Assembly (NCBI GenBank): GCA_900766135.1
Contig: CAAFUF010000055.1
Coordinates: 110,655-174,654 of the forward strand
DNA length: 64,000 nucleotides
Direction of reading: 5' to 3'
Origin: Paenibacillaceae bacterium
Lineage (GTDB): Bacteria; Bacillota; Bacilli; Paenibacillales; Paenibacillaceae
Shown one piece after another: positions 53,087-61,395 of the stretch (positions within the stretch are counted from its first letter, which is position 1; each line of letters begins with the position of its first letter). The position numbers were made by a program, and so were the translations under genes. The notes beneath the pieces were generated by a model. The model made no database searches. It saw only the letters and a list, made by a program, of their open reading frames with translations, and was not told the origin of the DNA.

Positions 53087-55405
53087 ATGAAATTTACCGA
53101 TGGCAACTGGCTGATTCGCGACGAATTTACGCTTTCCACTGCGGTGCAGGCTTATGATTTTCACGTTAAAGACCATACATTGATCGCTTCCGCATCGACG
53201 ACGCCGATCCGAGGCCGCGGCGATATGATCAATACGACCTTGCTGACGATGCAATTCCACTCTCCTTTGCCGGGAGTGATTGGCGTAAAGCTGATCCATT
53301 TTGCCGGCACGGTCGATCATGGTCCGCATTTTGAATTGGCGAAGGGCGGCGACCATGTCGAAATCTCGGAGAATGATCATTACGCCGAACTGAAAAGCGG
53401 CAGCCTTAGCGTCCGCATCAACAAAGGCCCGCAATGGTCTGTCGATTTCTATCGCGGCGACGAGCGGATGACCGGCAGCGGTTTCAAATCGATGGCCCAC
53501 GTGACCGAAACCGGCGGCAACACCTATATGCGCGAAGAGCTTGACCTGCGCGTCGGCGAGTGGGTATACGGTCTCGGCGAACGCTTCACCTCGTTCCTCA
53601 AGAACGGCCAAGTCGTCGACATCTGGAACAAGGACGGCGGCACGAGCTCCGAGCAGTCCTACAAGAACATTCCTTTTTATGTGACCAATAAGGGGTATGG
53701 CGTATTCGTGAACGATCCGGGCGCAGTTTCCTTCGAAGTCGCATCGGAAAAAGTCAAAAAAGTGCAGTTCAGCGTTCCCGGCGAATCGCTCGAATATTTC
53801 GTGATCGACGGTCCGGAACCGAAGGACGTGCTGAACAAATATACCGATTTGACCGGCAAGCCGTCGCTGCCGCCGGCCTGGAGCTTTGGCCTGTGGCTGA
53901 CGACCTCGTTTACGACCGATTATGACGAAACTACCGTGAATTCGTTCGTAGACGGCATGGCCGAACGCGATTTGCCGCTGCACGTATTCCACTTCGACTG
54001 CTTCTGGATGCGCGAATTCCACTGGACGGACTTCAAATGGGACGAGCGCGTATTTCCGGATCCGGTGGGCATGCTGAAGCGCCTGAAGGAAAAAGGATTG
54101 AAAATCTGCGTGTGGATCAATCCGTATATCGGGCAGCGTTCCCGCCTGTTTGAGGAAGGCAAGCAGAACGGCTACCTCGTGAAAAAAGCGAACGGAGACG
54201 TTTGGCAATGGAATTTGTGGCAGCCGGGCATGGCGCTCGTCGATTTCACGAATCCCGCAGCCTGCGAATGGTTTGCCGGATATTTGCGGGAGCTGGTCGA
54301 CATGGGCGTCGATTGCTTCAAGACCGACTTCGGCGAGCGGATTCCGACGGATGTCGTGTATCATGACGGCTCCGATCCGGTGAAAATGCACAATTACTAC
54401 ACGTACCTGTACAATAAAGTCGTTTTCGAAGTGCTGGAAGAGAAACTGGGCAAAAATGAAGCGGCCTTGTTTGCCCGTTCTGCAACCGTTGGCGGCCAGA
54501 AGTTCCCGATCCACTGGGGCGGCGACTGCTACGCCGACTATGAGTCGATGGCGGAAAGCCTCCGCGGCGGCTTGTCGCTGGGCCTTGCCGGCTTCGGCTT
54601 CTGGAGCCACGATATCGGCGGCTTCGAAAACACGGCGCCGGCGCATGTATTCAAACGCTGGCTGGCCTTCGGCTTGCTGTCCAGCCACAGCCGGCTGCAC
54701 GGCAGCAGCTCGTACCGCGTGCCTTGGGCTTATGACGACGAGGCGGTGGACGTAACCCGGTTCTTCACCAAGCTGAAATGCCGCTTGATGCCGTATATGT
54801 TCGACACCGCGGTTCAAGCGACGAAGCAAGGCGTGCCGACGATGCGGGCGATGTTCCTCGAATTCCCGGAAGAACCGGCTTGCGATACGCTGGACCGTCA
54901 GTACATGCTGGGCGACTCGCTGCTCGTCGCGCCGGTGTTCAGCGAACAAGGCGATGTGACCTACTACTTGCCGGAAGGCCGGTGGACCCATTTGCTGTCC
55001 GGGCAGACGGTGGAAGGCGGCAAATGGCGCAAAGAGAAATACGACTTCTTCAGCTTGCCGCTGTTTGTGCGTCCGAACTCGATTCTGGCGATGGGCGCAA
55101 ACGACGTTCGCCCGGATTACGATTATGCGGACGGGGCGGAACTGGGCTTATACGCAATCGAGGACGGGGCTACGCTCTCTCGTACGGTGCGTAACGCCAA
55201 AGGCGATGCCGAGCTCCAAGTTACGGTTGTTCGCAGCGGAAAACTTGTGAAGCTGACCGCTGAAGGCGCAGGCAAGCCATTCTTTGTCACGCTGCACGGC
55301 ATGGGCGAAGCGGATGCCGTCCAAGGCGCCGCGCTGGCAGGCAACGGCGCGGTGGAAGTCGCCGCCTTTACGGGCAAAACCGAACTGCAAATCACCTTGA
55401 AATAA
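53087..55405 (+). CDS. yicI: Alpha-xylosidase, GH31 (YicI type)
   Basis: 772 residues, the length of E. coli YicI, no signal peptide. It removes alpha-linked xylose from the non-reducing end of xyloglucan oligosaccharides such as isoprimeverose. Nucleophile Asp414 in FKTDFGERIP and acid/base Asp480 in HWGGDCYADYES correspond to YicI Asp416 and Asp482. The N-terminal beta domain, the barrel (from about 265) and two C-terminal beta domains are all present. It has an AraC regulator upstream and is followed by a kinase and an importer. Confidence 0.93.
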   Translation: MKFTDGNWLIRDEFTLSTAVQAYDFHVKDHTLIASASTTPIRGRGDMINTTLLTMQFHSPLPGVIGVKLIHFAGTVDHGPHFELAKGGDHVEISENDHYAELKSGSLSVRINKGPQWSVDFYRGDERMTGSGFKSMAHVTETGGNTYMREELDLRVGEWVYGLGERFTSFLKNGQVVDIWNKDGGTSSEQSYKNIPFYVTNKGYGVFVNDPGAVSFEVASEKVKKVQFSVPGESLEYFVIDGPEPKDVLNKYTDLTGKPSLPPAWSFGLWLTTSFTTDYDETTVNSFVDGMAERDLPLHVFHFDCFWMREFHWTDFKWDERVFPDPVGMLKRLKEKGLKICVWINPYIGQRSRLFEEGKQNGYLVKKANGDVWQWNLWQPGMALVDFTNPAACEWFAGYLRELVDMGVDCFKTDFGERIPTDVVYHDGSDPVKMHNYYTYLYNKVVFEVLEEKLGKNEAALFARSATVGGQKFPIHWGGDCYADYESMAESLRGGLSLGLAGFGFWSHDIGGFENTAPAHVFKRWLAFGLLSSHSRLHGSSSYRVPWAYDDEAVDVTRFFTKLKCRLMPYMFDTAVQATKQGVPTMRAMFLEFPEEPACDTLDRQYMLGDSLLVAPVFSEQGDVTYYLPEGRWTHLLSGQTVEGGKWRKEKYDFFSLPLFVRPNSILAMGANDVRPDYDYADGAELGLYAIEDGATLSRTVRNAKGDAELQVTVVRSGKLVKLTAEGAGKPFFVTLHGMGEADAVQGAALAGNGAVEVAAFTGKTELQITLK

Positions 55406-55447
55406 TGGGTCCTGGACCTACCCGCTTCAGTAATTTAATATGTGACA

Positions 55448-55519
55448 GGCATCCCTGCGCACGGCAAGTGCCGGGGATGCCGAAAAATATCCCCTTTCCC
55501 CTTTACGAAGGGGATATTT
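55448..55519 (+). terminator. Two tandem stem-loops after the GH31 gene
   Basis: First GGCATCCC/GGGGATGCC (55448-55481), then AAATATCCCCTT/AAGGGGATATTT (55485-55519). The T-run after the second is short (TTT inside the arm), so termination may be partial. Confidence 0.55.
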
Positions 55520-55543
55520 CCATTTATGTGAGAGGTGATCCGA

Positions 55544-57328
55544 TTGATAAATAAACTGATTCGCATCACCAATAACCTGAGACTGAAGCATAAGCTGCTC
55601 ATTTCCTATATTTTCGTGGTCATGATCCCCGTCCTGATCGTCGGGGTGGCTGTAACCGCTTACTTCCGAGATCAAGCTATGGAGCGGGCGATCGCGCAAA
55701 CCACCAACAACGTCGAGAAGGTGAAAACCCGAACCGCCACGATGCTCCGCGTGCCTACCGATATCTCCGATTTTTTTATGCTCGACAGCAAGCTGGAGAA
55801 GATGGTAAGCACCCGCTACCCCAATGTGCTGGAGCTGACCAAGGCCTACCTCGAGTATAAAGATTTCCGCAATTACGACAGAACCTACCGCGAGGTTTCG
55901 GGGATCCGTTTTTACTACGACAACCCGACCTTGATCAACAACCTGGAATTAGTCCCGGTGAACGAGGAAATCGAGGGCATGTATTGGTATAAGCAGGCGA
56001 TGAAGAACAAGGATATCGGGTGGTTCTATATCAACGATAATCAGGAAGTCCCGGTCAAGCGGCTTAGCCTGGTTCGGCAAATTTCGTTTGAAGGAACCCG
56101 TAAAAGCGGCGTTCTGATGGTCGTCATGAATCAGGAGGAGCTCAACCGGATGCTGCAGCAGGAGCCTTTCGAAACCCTCATCACCGATGATCTGGGTTAC
56201 GTCGTCGCTGCGAAAAATCCGTCGTTGGTCGGCAAAACGCTGGAAGCCCTGGATTATGGCATCGACCTGCGAACCCAGCAAAAAGGAACCTTTAAAGTAG
56301 ATATCCAGGGGGTTCCGTCTTATCTCGTGATTGACACCTTAACGCCGGAATCCAGCATGAACGGCCTGAAGTTTATCTCCGTGTTTGCGACGGAGCCGAT
56401 CGTGAAGGATGCGAATACCGTAAGCCTTGTCGGACTTCTTATGATTATCCTCGTTCTCATGATCGCGCTGGTGTTCGTGTATACCGTTTCGTTCCTGACG
56501 ACGAACCGGATGCTGCGGCTGAGCCGTCACTTGAACCGCCTGGCCTTGGGAGATTTAAACGTCGTTTCGCGGATCGACGGGAACGACGAGATCGGACAGC
56601 TGTCCCGGCAATTTAACTATATGGTAGACAGCATCCGCCGGCTGATGGATCAGATCGTGGAGAAAACCGAACAAAACAATACGTTGGAGCTGGCTCAACG
56701 GGAGATCAAGCTGAAGATGATGGCCAGCCAAATCAATCCGCATTTCCTGTTTAACGCGCTGGAGTCCATCCGGATGAATGCCCACTTAAAAGGGGACAAG
56801 GAAATCGCCAACGTCGTCCGGCTGCTTGGCAAGATGATGCGCAAAAATCTGGAGGTCGGGCGGGAAAGCACGCCGCTGAAGGAAGAACTGGAGATGGTCA
56901 GCTCCTATCTGGAGATTCAGAAGTTCCGTTACGAGGACCGGTTAAGCTACACGTTATCCATCGATCCCGCGGCCAGCGCGATTCGGGTACCGCCGTTGAT
57001 CATTCAACCTCTTGTTGAGAACGCCGTCGTCCATGGAGTAGAGGACAAGGAGGATGGCGTCCATGTCGAGGTGAAGATCGAAATGATCCAGGGGCTGGCC
57101 CGGATCACGGTTCGCGATAACGGGATGGGAATGACGCCGGAACGTCTGCGCGAAGTCATGAGTTTTATCTCCGGCACGATGGAGCCGGAACAGAAGCGGA
57201 TCGGTCTGCGCAACGTGCATCAAAGGCTCGTCCTTTCCTACGGGGAAGAGCATGGTTTGCAGATCTTCAGCGAGTATGGGGAAGGCACGGAGATCAGCTT
57301 TACGATACCGGCTGGAGGCAATCTCTAA
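55544..57328 (+). CDS. Sensor histidine kinase, YesM type, no response regulator next to it
   Basis: 594 residues from TTG 55544, favoured because AGAGGTGAT, an extended anti-16S match, lies just before; GTG 55535 is within that site. Membrane helix at about 18-40, extracellular domain to about 290, second helix, then HAMP (LNRLALGDLNVVSRIDGNDE). Kinase motifs: phospho-acceptor His in SQINPHFLFNALES, N box QPLVENAVVHG, G1 DNGMGMT, G2 IGLRNVHQRL. It precedes an LplB/LplC-type importer. The usual AraC-type partner is absent here; the solitary regulator at 46867 is the likeliest mate within the window. Confidence 0.92.
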   Translation: MINKLIRITNNLRLKHKLLISYIFVVMIPVLIVGVAVTAYFRDQAMERAIAQTTNNVEKVKTRTATMLRVPTDISDFFMLDSKLEKMVSTRYPNVLELTKAYLEYKDFRNYDRTYREVSGIRFYYDNPTLINNLELVPVNEEIEGMYWYKQAMKNKDIGWFYINDNQEVPVKRLSLVRQISFEGTRKSGVLMVVMNQEELNRMLQQEPFETLITDDLGYVVAAKNPSLVGKTLEALDYGIDLRTQQKGTFKVDIQGVPSYLVIDTLTPESSMNGLKFISVFATEPIVKDANTVSLVGLLMIILVLMIALVFVYTVSFLTTNRMLRLSRHLNRLALGDLNVVSRIDGNDEIGQLSRQFNYMVDSIRRLMDQIVEKTEQNNTLELAQREIKLKMMASQINPHFLFNALESIRMNAHLKGDKEIANVVRLLGKMMRKNLEVGRESTPLKEELEMVSSYLEIQKFRYEDRLSYTLSIDPAASAIRVPPLIIQPLVENAVVHGVEDKEDGVHVEVKIEMIQGLARITVRDNGMGMTPERLREVMSFISGTMEPEQKRIGLRNVHQRLVLSYGEEHGLQIFSEYGEGTEISFTIPAGGNL

Positions 57329-57422
57329 TTTTTATATGGTTTTGTTCGAAATCTCTCGGGTATTTCGCCGGCCTCTCTTCCCTTATCATAAAGCTATAGC
57401 AGACAAGGGGGGGAGAAAAGAG

Positions 57423-58403
57423 ATGGAAACGCTGTCAACTCAGCCTGAAACCAGAAATGTAAGCGCAACCCCTAAGCCGCCGAAAAAGCGGAAGACCGGT
57501 ATCTGGCGGAGCGTTTTACAGCAAAAATATTTGTACTTCATGTCCATACCTTTCGTCATCTGGTTGTTTGTATTCAACTATTTGCCGATCTGGGGATGGA
57601 CGATGGCTTTCCAAAACTATAAGCCGGCGAAAACCTTCTCCGAGCAGAAATGGGTCGGATTCAAGAACTTCGTAGACCTGTTTCAGGATGAACGGTTCTA
57701 CTTGGTACTCCGGAATACATTGGCCATGAGCTTAATGGGCCTGATTGCCGGGTTCGTGGTCCCGATTACCTTTGCGGTGCTCCTGAACGAGTTGCGCGGC
57801 AAATACTTCAAGCGGACGGTACAGACGGTTTCGTATCTGCCGCACTTTGTGTCCTGGGTTGTCGTTGGGGGGATCATTACGAAAATGCTCTCGATCGACG
57901 GCGGGATCGTCAATGAGATTTTGGTTTCCTTGCACATCATCAACGAGCCGATTCAATTCATGGCTCAAGGGAAATGGTTTTGGGGAATTGTAACCGCTTC
58001 CGATGTGTGGAAAGAAACCGGCTGGAACGCCATCATTTACTTGGCGGCCATCACCGGTATCGATAAAGAGCTATATGAGGCGGCGCGGGTCGATGGGGCC
58101 GGACGCTTCCGGCAAATCTGGAACATTACGCTTCCGGGCATCCGGACAACGATTTCGGTGCTGCTGATCATGTCGATCGGCCATTTGATCGGCATCGGCT
58201 TCGAGAAGCAGTTCCAGCTCAGCAACTCGCTGGTTACCGACTATTCCGAAGTGCTCGACTTGTATGCGCTGAACTACGGGATTAATATCAGCCGCTTCTC
58301 GTACGGCACGGCGATCAGTATGTTCACCTCCGTGGTCAGCATCATCCTGCTGCTTACCGCGAACGGAATCATGAAGAAAACAACCAAAGAAAGCATCATG
58401 TAG
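57423..58403 (+). CDS. ABC oligosaccharide importer permease (LplB-like), fourth importer
   Basis: 326 residues. ATG 57423 follows GGGGGGGAGAAAAGAG. A 35-residue basic cytoplasmic N-terminus (PKPPKKRKTG) precedes the first membrane segment, which is usual for LplB-type permeases of complex polysaccharide transporters. EAA loop YEAARVDGAGRFRQIWNITL near residue 218. It pairs with the permease 16 bases downstream. Confidence 0.92.
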   Translation: METLSTQPETRNVSATPKPPKKRKTGIWRSVLQQKYLYFMSIPFVIWLFVFNYLPIWGWTMAFQNYKPAKTFSEQKWVGFKNFVDLFQDERFYLVLRNTLAMSLMGLIAGFVVPITFAVLLNELRGKYFKRTVQTVSYLPHFVSWVVVGGIITKMLSIDGGIVNEILVSLHIINEPIQFMAQGKWFWGIVTASDVWKETGWNAIIYLAAITGIDKELYEAARVDGAGRFRQIWNITLPGIRTTISVLLIMSIGHLIGIGFEKQFQLSNSLVTDYSEVLDLYALNYGINISRFSYGTAISMFTSVVSIILLLTANGIMKKTTKESIM

Positions 58404-58419
58404 GGGGAGGGAGACGACG

Positions 58420-59325
58420 ATGGCAAGTTCAAGCAAAGCCTTCAACGACACGCGAGGCGATAAACTTTTCAATATCTGCAATTTCATTCTCATGAGCGTC
58501 ATTTTGGTCATCACGTTGTACCCTTTCCTGAACGTGCTGGCGATCTCGCTTAACGATTCCACGGACACGGTTCGAGGCGGCATTTATCTTTGGCCGCGGG
58601 AATTTACCTTAGAGAACTATAAGACGATTTTCAATTACTCCAGCCTGATTACGGGCTTCAAGATTACGCTTTACCGGACGGTGCTCGGGACGGTGCTTGG
58701 ATTGATCAGCGCCTCGATGCTGGCCTATACGCTAAGCCGGCCCGATTTCAAAGCCCGCAAGTTCGTATCCACCTTTCTGGCGCTGACGATGTACTTCTCC
58801 GGGGGGTTGGTCCCAACCTACATGCTGATGCGTCATCTCGATTTGATCGGCACGTTCTGGATTTATATCCTGCCTGGCATTGTCAGTGCGTTCAACGTCT
58901 TCATCATCCGCTCCTTTATCGACGGATTGCCGTACGCGCTGCAGGAATCCGCCAAGCTGGACGGGGCGAACGACTTTACGATTTACTACAAGGTTATCCT
59001 GCCGCTCTGCAAGCCCGTTCTGGCGACGATCGCCTTGTTCCTGGCGGTTGGCCAGTGGAACTCCTGGTTCGATACCTATTTGTATAACGGGAACAAAGCG
59101 CATTTGACGACCCTGCAATATGAGTTAATGAAAATCCTGCAGAGCACGAACCAAGGCGCAAAAATGATCAATGCCAACGATATGGCCAATCAGATGGCTC
59201 AGGTATCGCCCGAGTCCATCAAGATGGCGATCACGATTGTCGTGACGGTCCCCATCCTGATCGTCTATCCGTTCTTGCAGCGGTATTTCGTAGACGGGAT
59301 GACGCTGGGAGCCGTTAAGGCCTAA
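58420..59325 (+). CDS. ABC oligosaccharide importer permease (LplC/YtcP-like), fourth importer
   Basis: 301 residues, EAA-loop region QESAKLDGANDFTIYYKVIL near residue 181, C-terminus DGMTLGAVKA. GGGGGAGGGAGACGACG precedes the start. The 232-base gap to the binding-protein gene contains several GC-rich inverted segments and AGCAGGC-GAAA-GCCTGTT near 59495; no extra gene. Confidence 0.92.
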   Translation: MASSSKAFNDTRGDKLFNICNFILMSVILVITLYPFLNVLAISLNDSTDTVRGGIYLWPREFTLENYKTIFNYSSLITGFKITLYRTVLGTVLGLISASMLAYTLSRPDFKARKFVSTFLALTMYFSGGLVPTYMLMRHLDLIGTFWIYILPGIVSAFNVFIIRSFIDGLPYALQESAKLDGANDFTIYYKVILPLCKPVLATIALFLAVGQWNSWFDTYLYNGNKAHLTTLQYELMKILQSTNQGAKMINANDMANQMAQVSPESIKMAITIVVTVPILIVYPFLQRYFVDGMTLGAVKA

Positions 59326-59557
59326 CGCTAGGGTCGCCGGGCAGCAAGCTCGGCGGGCATTGCCTTCGCATCGCCTTCGCCGCTGACACACTGGCGGCGA
59401 GGCGGGAGCTGGCAAACGAAGTTTTCTTTTCAATCTTTGATGAAAGCCCTTTCTTCCCCCGGGTTGCCGGGGAGATCGGAAGCAGGTTTCGGTATCAGCA
59501 GGCGAAAGCCTGTTATACAATACAAGTTTTATCAAGACGACGAGGGGGAAAGAAGAA

Positions 59558-61297
59558 ATGAAATGGAAAAGCCCTAAAGCTTTTGCAGCCATCTTGCTCG
59601 CGAGTATGATGTTGGTAGCGGGTTGCGGAAGCAACGGAAACAATGCCGCCAATAACGGGAATGCAGGCAATGCCGGCAACACCGGAAATGCAGGAACCAA
59701 TGCGGAAGCAGCCGCGGATACAAGCCCGATTACCTTTACCTTCTTCGGTGCGGATGCCAGCCCGAACTGGAACAACATGCAAGACGATGTGGGCAAAGTC
59801 ATCACGGAGAAGACCGGCGTTACGATCGAAGCCGAGTATGACGTAGGCGCCGGCGGCGGCGAGAACAAAATCGCCCTGATGGCGGCGAGCGGCGATGTGC
59901 CGGACTTGATTTTTGCCAAAGGCGAATTGAGCAAGCTGGTGGATGCCGGATTGATCGTTGACCTGGCCCCGTTGATTGAAGAGCATGCCCCAAACTTGAA
60001 GAAAATGTTCAGCGAAAACATGAACCGCTTGAAATACAGCAACGATGATCAAGCGATCTATTCGATCTTTACGAACGGCGGCGTGGACCAACAATATTTC
60101 GACGCTGGCGGCGGGTTTGAAATTCAGCAACGCGTCCTAAAAGAACTGGGCTACCCGAAAGTTCGCACGGTACAGGACTTTGAAAACGTGCTGAAGCAAT
60201 ACGTAGAGAAGCACCCGACGACGGACGGCCAGCCGACGATTCCGCTGACGCTGAGCGCCGACGACTGGAGAATCATGATTACGGTTACGAATCCGGCGTT
60301 CCTGGCGACTGGTGCTCCGGACGATGGCGAATACTATGTCAATCCGGAAACGTACGAAGCTCAATTGCACTATAAACGTCCGGAAGAGAAAGATTACTTC
60401 CGTTGGTTGAACCATATGTACAATGTAGGTCTGCTGGATAAAGATACGTTCGTCCAAAAAGAAGACCAATACAAAGCGAAAATCGCCAGCGGCCGCGTAC
60501 TGGGCCTGATCGACCAGGAGTGGGGTTATCAGGACGCCGAAAACGCGTTGAAAACCGCGGGCAAAGACGAATACACCTACGCGCACTTCCCGGTGACCTT
60601 GTCGGAAGAATACGAAGACCATTCCTTCCAGCAAGCGGGCGTTGACGGTTACGGAATCAGCATCACGACGGCATGTAAAGATCCGGTCCGCGCCATCAAA
60701 TTCATTGACTGGTTGTCTTCCGACGAAGGTCAGGTGTTGAGAAACTGGGGGATCGAAGGCAAACACTATACAGTTGAGAACGGCCAACGCGTTGTACCGG
60801 CCGACATTCAAGATCGGAAAGTCAATGACAGCACGAACTTCACGAAGGAATCGGGGATCAGCTTGTACCGTACGTTCGGCGCTAACTATGGCGACGGCGT
60901 GAAAGATCCTTCGGGCAATTACTACACCACGAACTTCCCAGAGCAAATCGTGGCAGGCTACACCGAAGCCGAGAAAGAAACGTTGAAAGCTTACAACGCA
61001 ACAACTTGGAAAGACCTGTTCCCTGGTGAAGACGCCTTCCCTGCGAAGGATTGGGGCGCATTGTACAACATGCCTGTTCCTACGGACGGCGATTACCAAG
61101 TGATTTTCCAAAAAACGCAGGATATCATTCGCAAACGGATTCCTGAAGCGGTTCTGGCGAAAGAAGCCGATTTCGACAAGGTTTATGACGCCTTCCTTGC
61201 CGAGCTGGATAAAGCCGGCGCCAAGGAAATGGAAGCCGAATATACGGAATTGGTCAAGAAGAGAGTCGAGTTGTTTACCGGCAAGAAATTGCAATAG
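59558..61297 (+). CDS. Oligosaccharide-binding lipoprotein (LplA-like), fourth importer
   Basis: 579 residues, the large size usual for LplA-type binding proteins. Signal MKWKSPKAFAAILLASMMLV then AGC with the lipidated Cys at about residue 23. An unusual low-complexity linker of Gly-Asn-Ala-Thr triplets (GNAGNAGNTGNAG) spans about 25-50. GAGGGGGAAAGAAG precedes the start. In this importer the binding-protein gene follows the permeases, opposite to the other three. Probable ligand is a xyloglucan-type oligosaccharide, from its GH31 and GH95 neighbours. Confidence 0.93.
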   Translation: MKWKSPKAFAAILLASMMLVAGCGSNGNNAANNGNAGNAGNTGNAGTNAEAAADTSPITFTFFGADASPNWNNMQDDVGKVITEKTGVTIEAEYDVGAGGGENKIALMAASGDVPDLIFAKGELSKLVDAGLIVDLAPLIEEHAPNLKKMFSENMNRLKYSNDDQAIYSIFTNGGVDQQYFDAGGGFEIQQRVLKELGYPKVRTVQDFENVLKQYVEKHPTTDGQPTIPLTLSADDWRIMITVTNPAFLATGAPDDGEYYVNPETYEAQLHYKRPEEKDYFRWLNHMYNVGLLDKDTFVQKEDQYKAKIASGRVLGLIDQEWGYQDAENALKTAGKDEYTYAHFPVTLSEEYEDHSFQQAGVDGYGISITTACKDPVRAIKFIDWLSSDEGQVLRNWGIEGKHYTVENGQRVVPADIQDRKVNDSTNFTKESGISLYRTFGANYGDGVKDPSGNYYTTNFPEQIVAGYTEAEKETLKAYNATTWKDLFPGEDAFPAKDWGALYNMPVPTDGDYQVIFQKTQDIIRKRIPEAVLAKEADFDKVYDAFLAELDKAGAKEMEAEYTELVKKRVELFTGKKLQ

Positions 61298-61328
61298 TCT
61301 GATATCGCAGAGAACTTAATAAATTGCG

Positions 61329-61358
61329 AAAAGGCCCGTGATTTTCTCGGGCCTTTTT
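61329..61358 (+). terminator. Rho-independent terminator after the fourth importer
   Basis: AAAAGGCCCG pairs with CGGGCCTTTTT over a nine-base loop; the T-run is in the right arm. The GH95 gene starts 38 bases later, so it may depend on readthrough or its own promoter. Confidence 0.8.
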
Positions 61359-61395
61359 GCGCCAGGACGGCTGAGTTAGGAGAAATCGAGAGGAC

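Noticed and set aside
53045..54991. 648-codon minus-strand frame opposite the GH31 gene
   Set aside because: It is a mirror of third-position GC bias in a real gene whose catalytic motifs are all on the plus strand.
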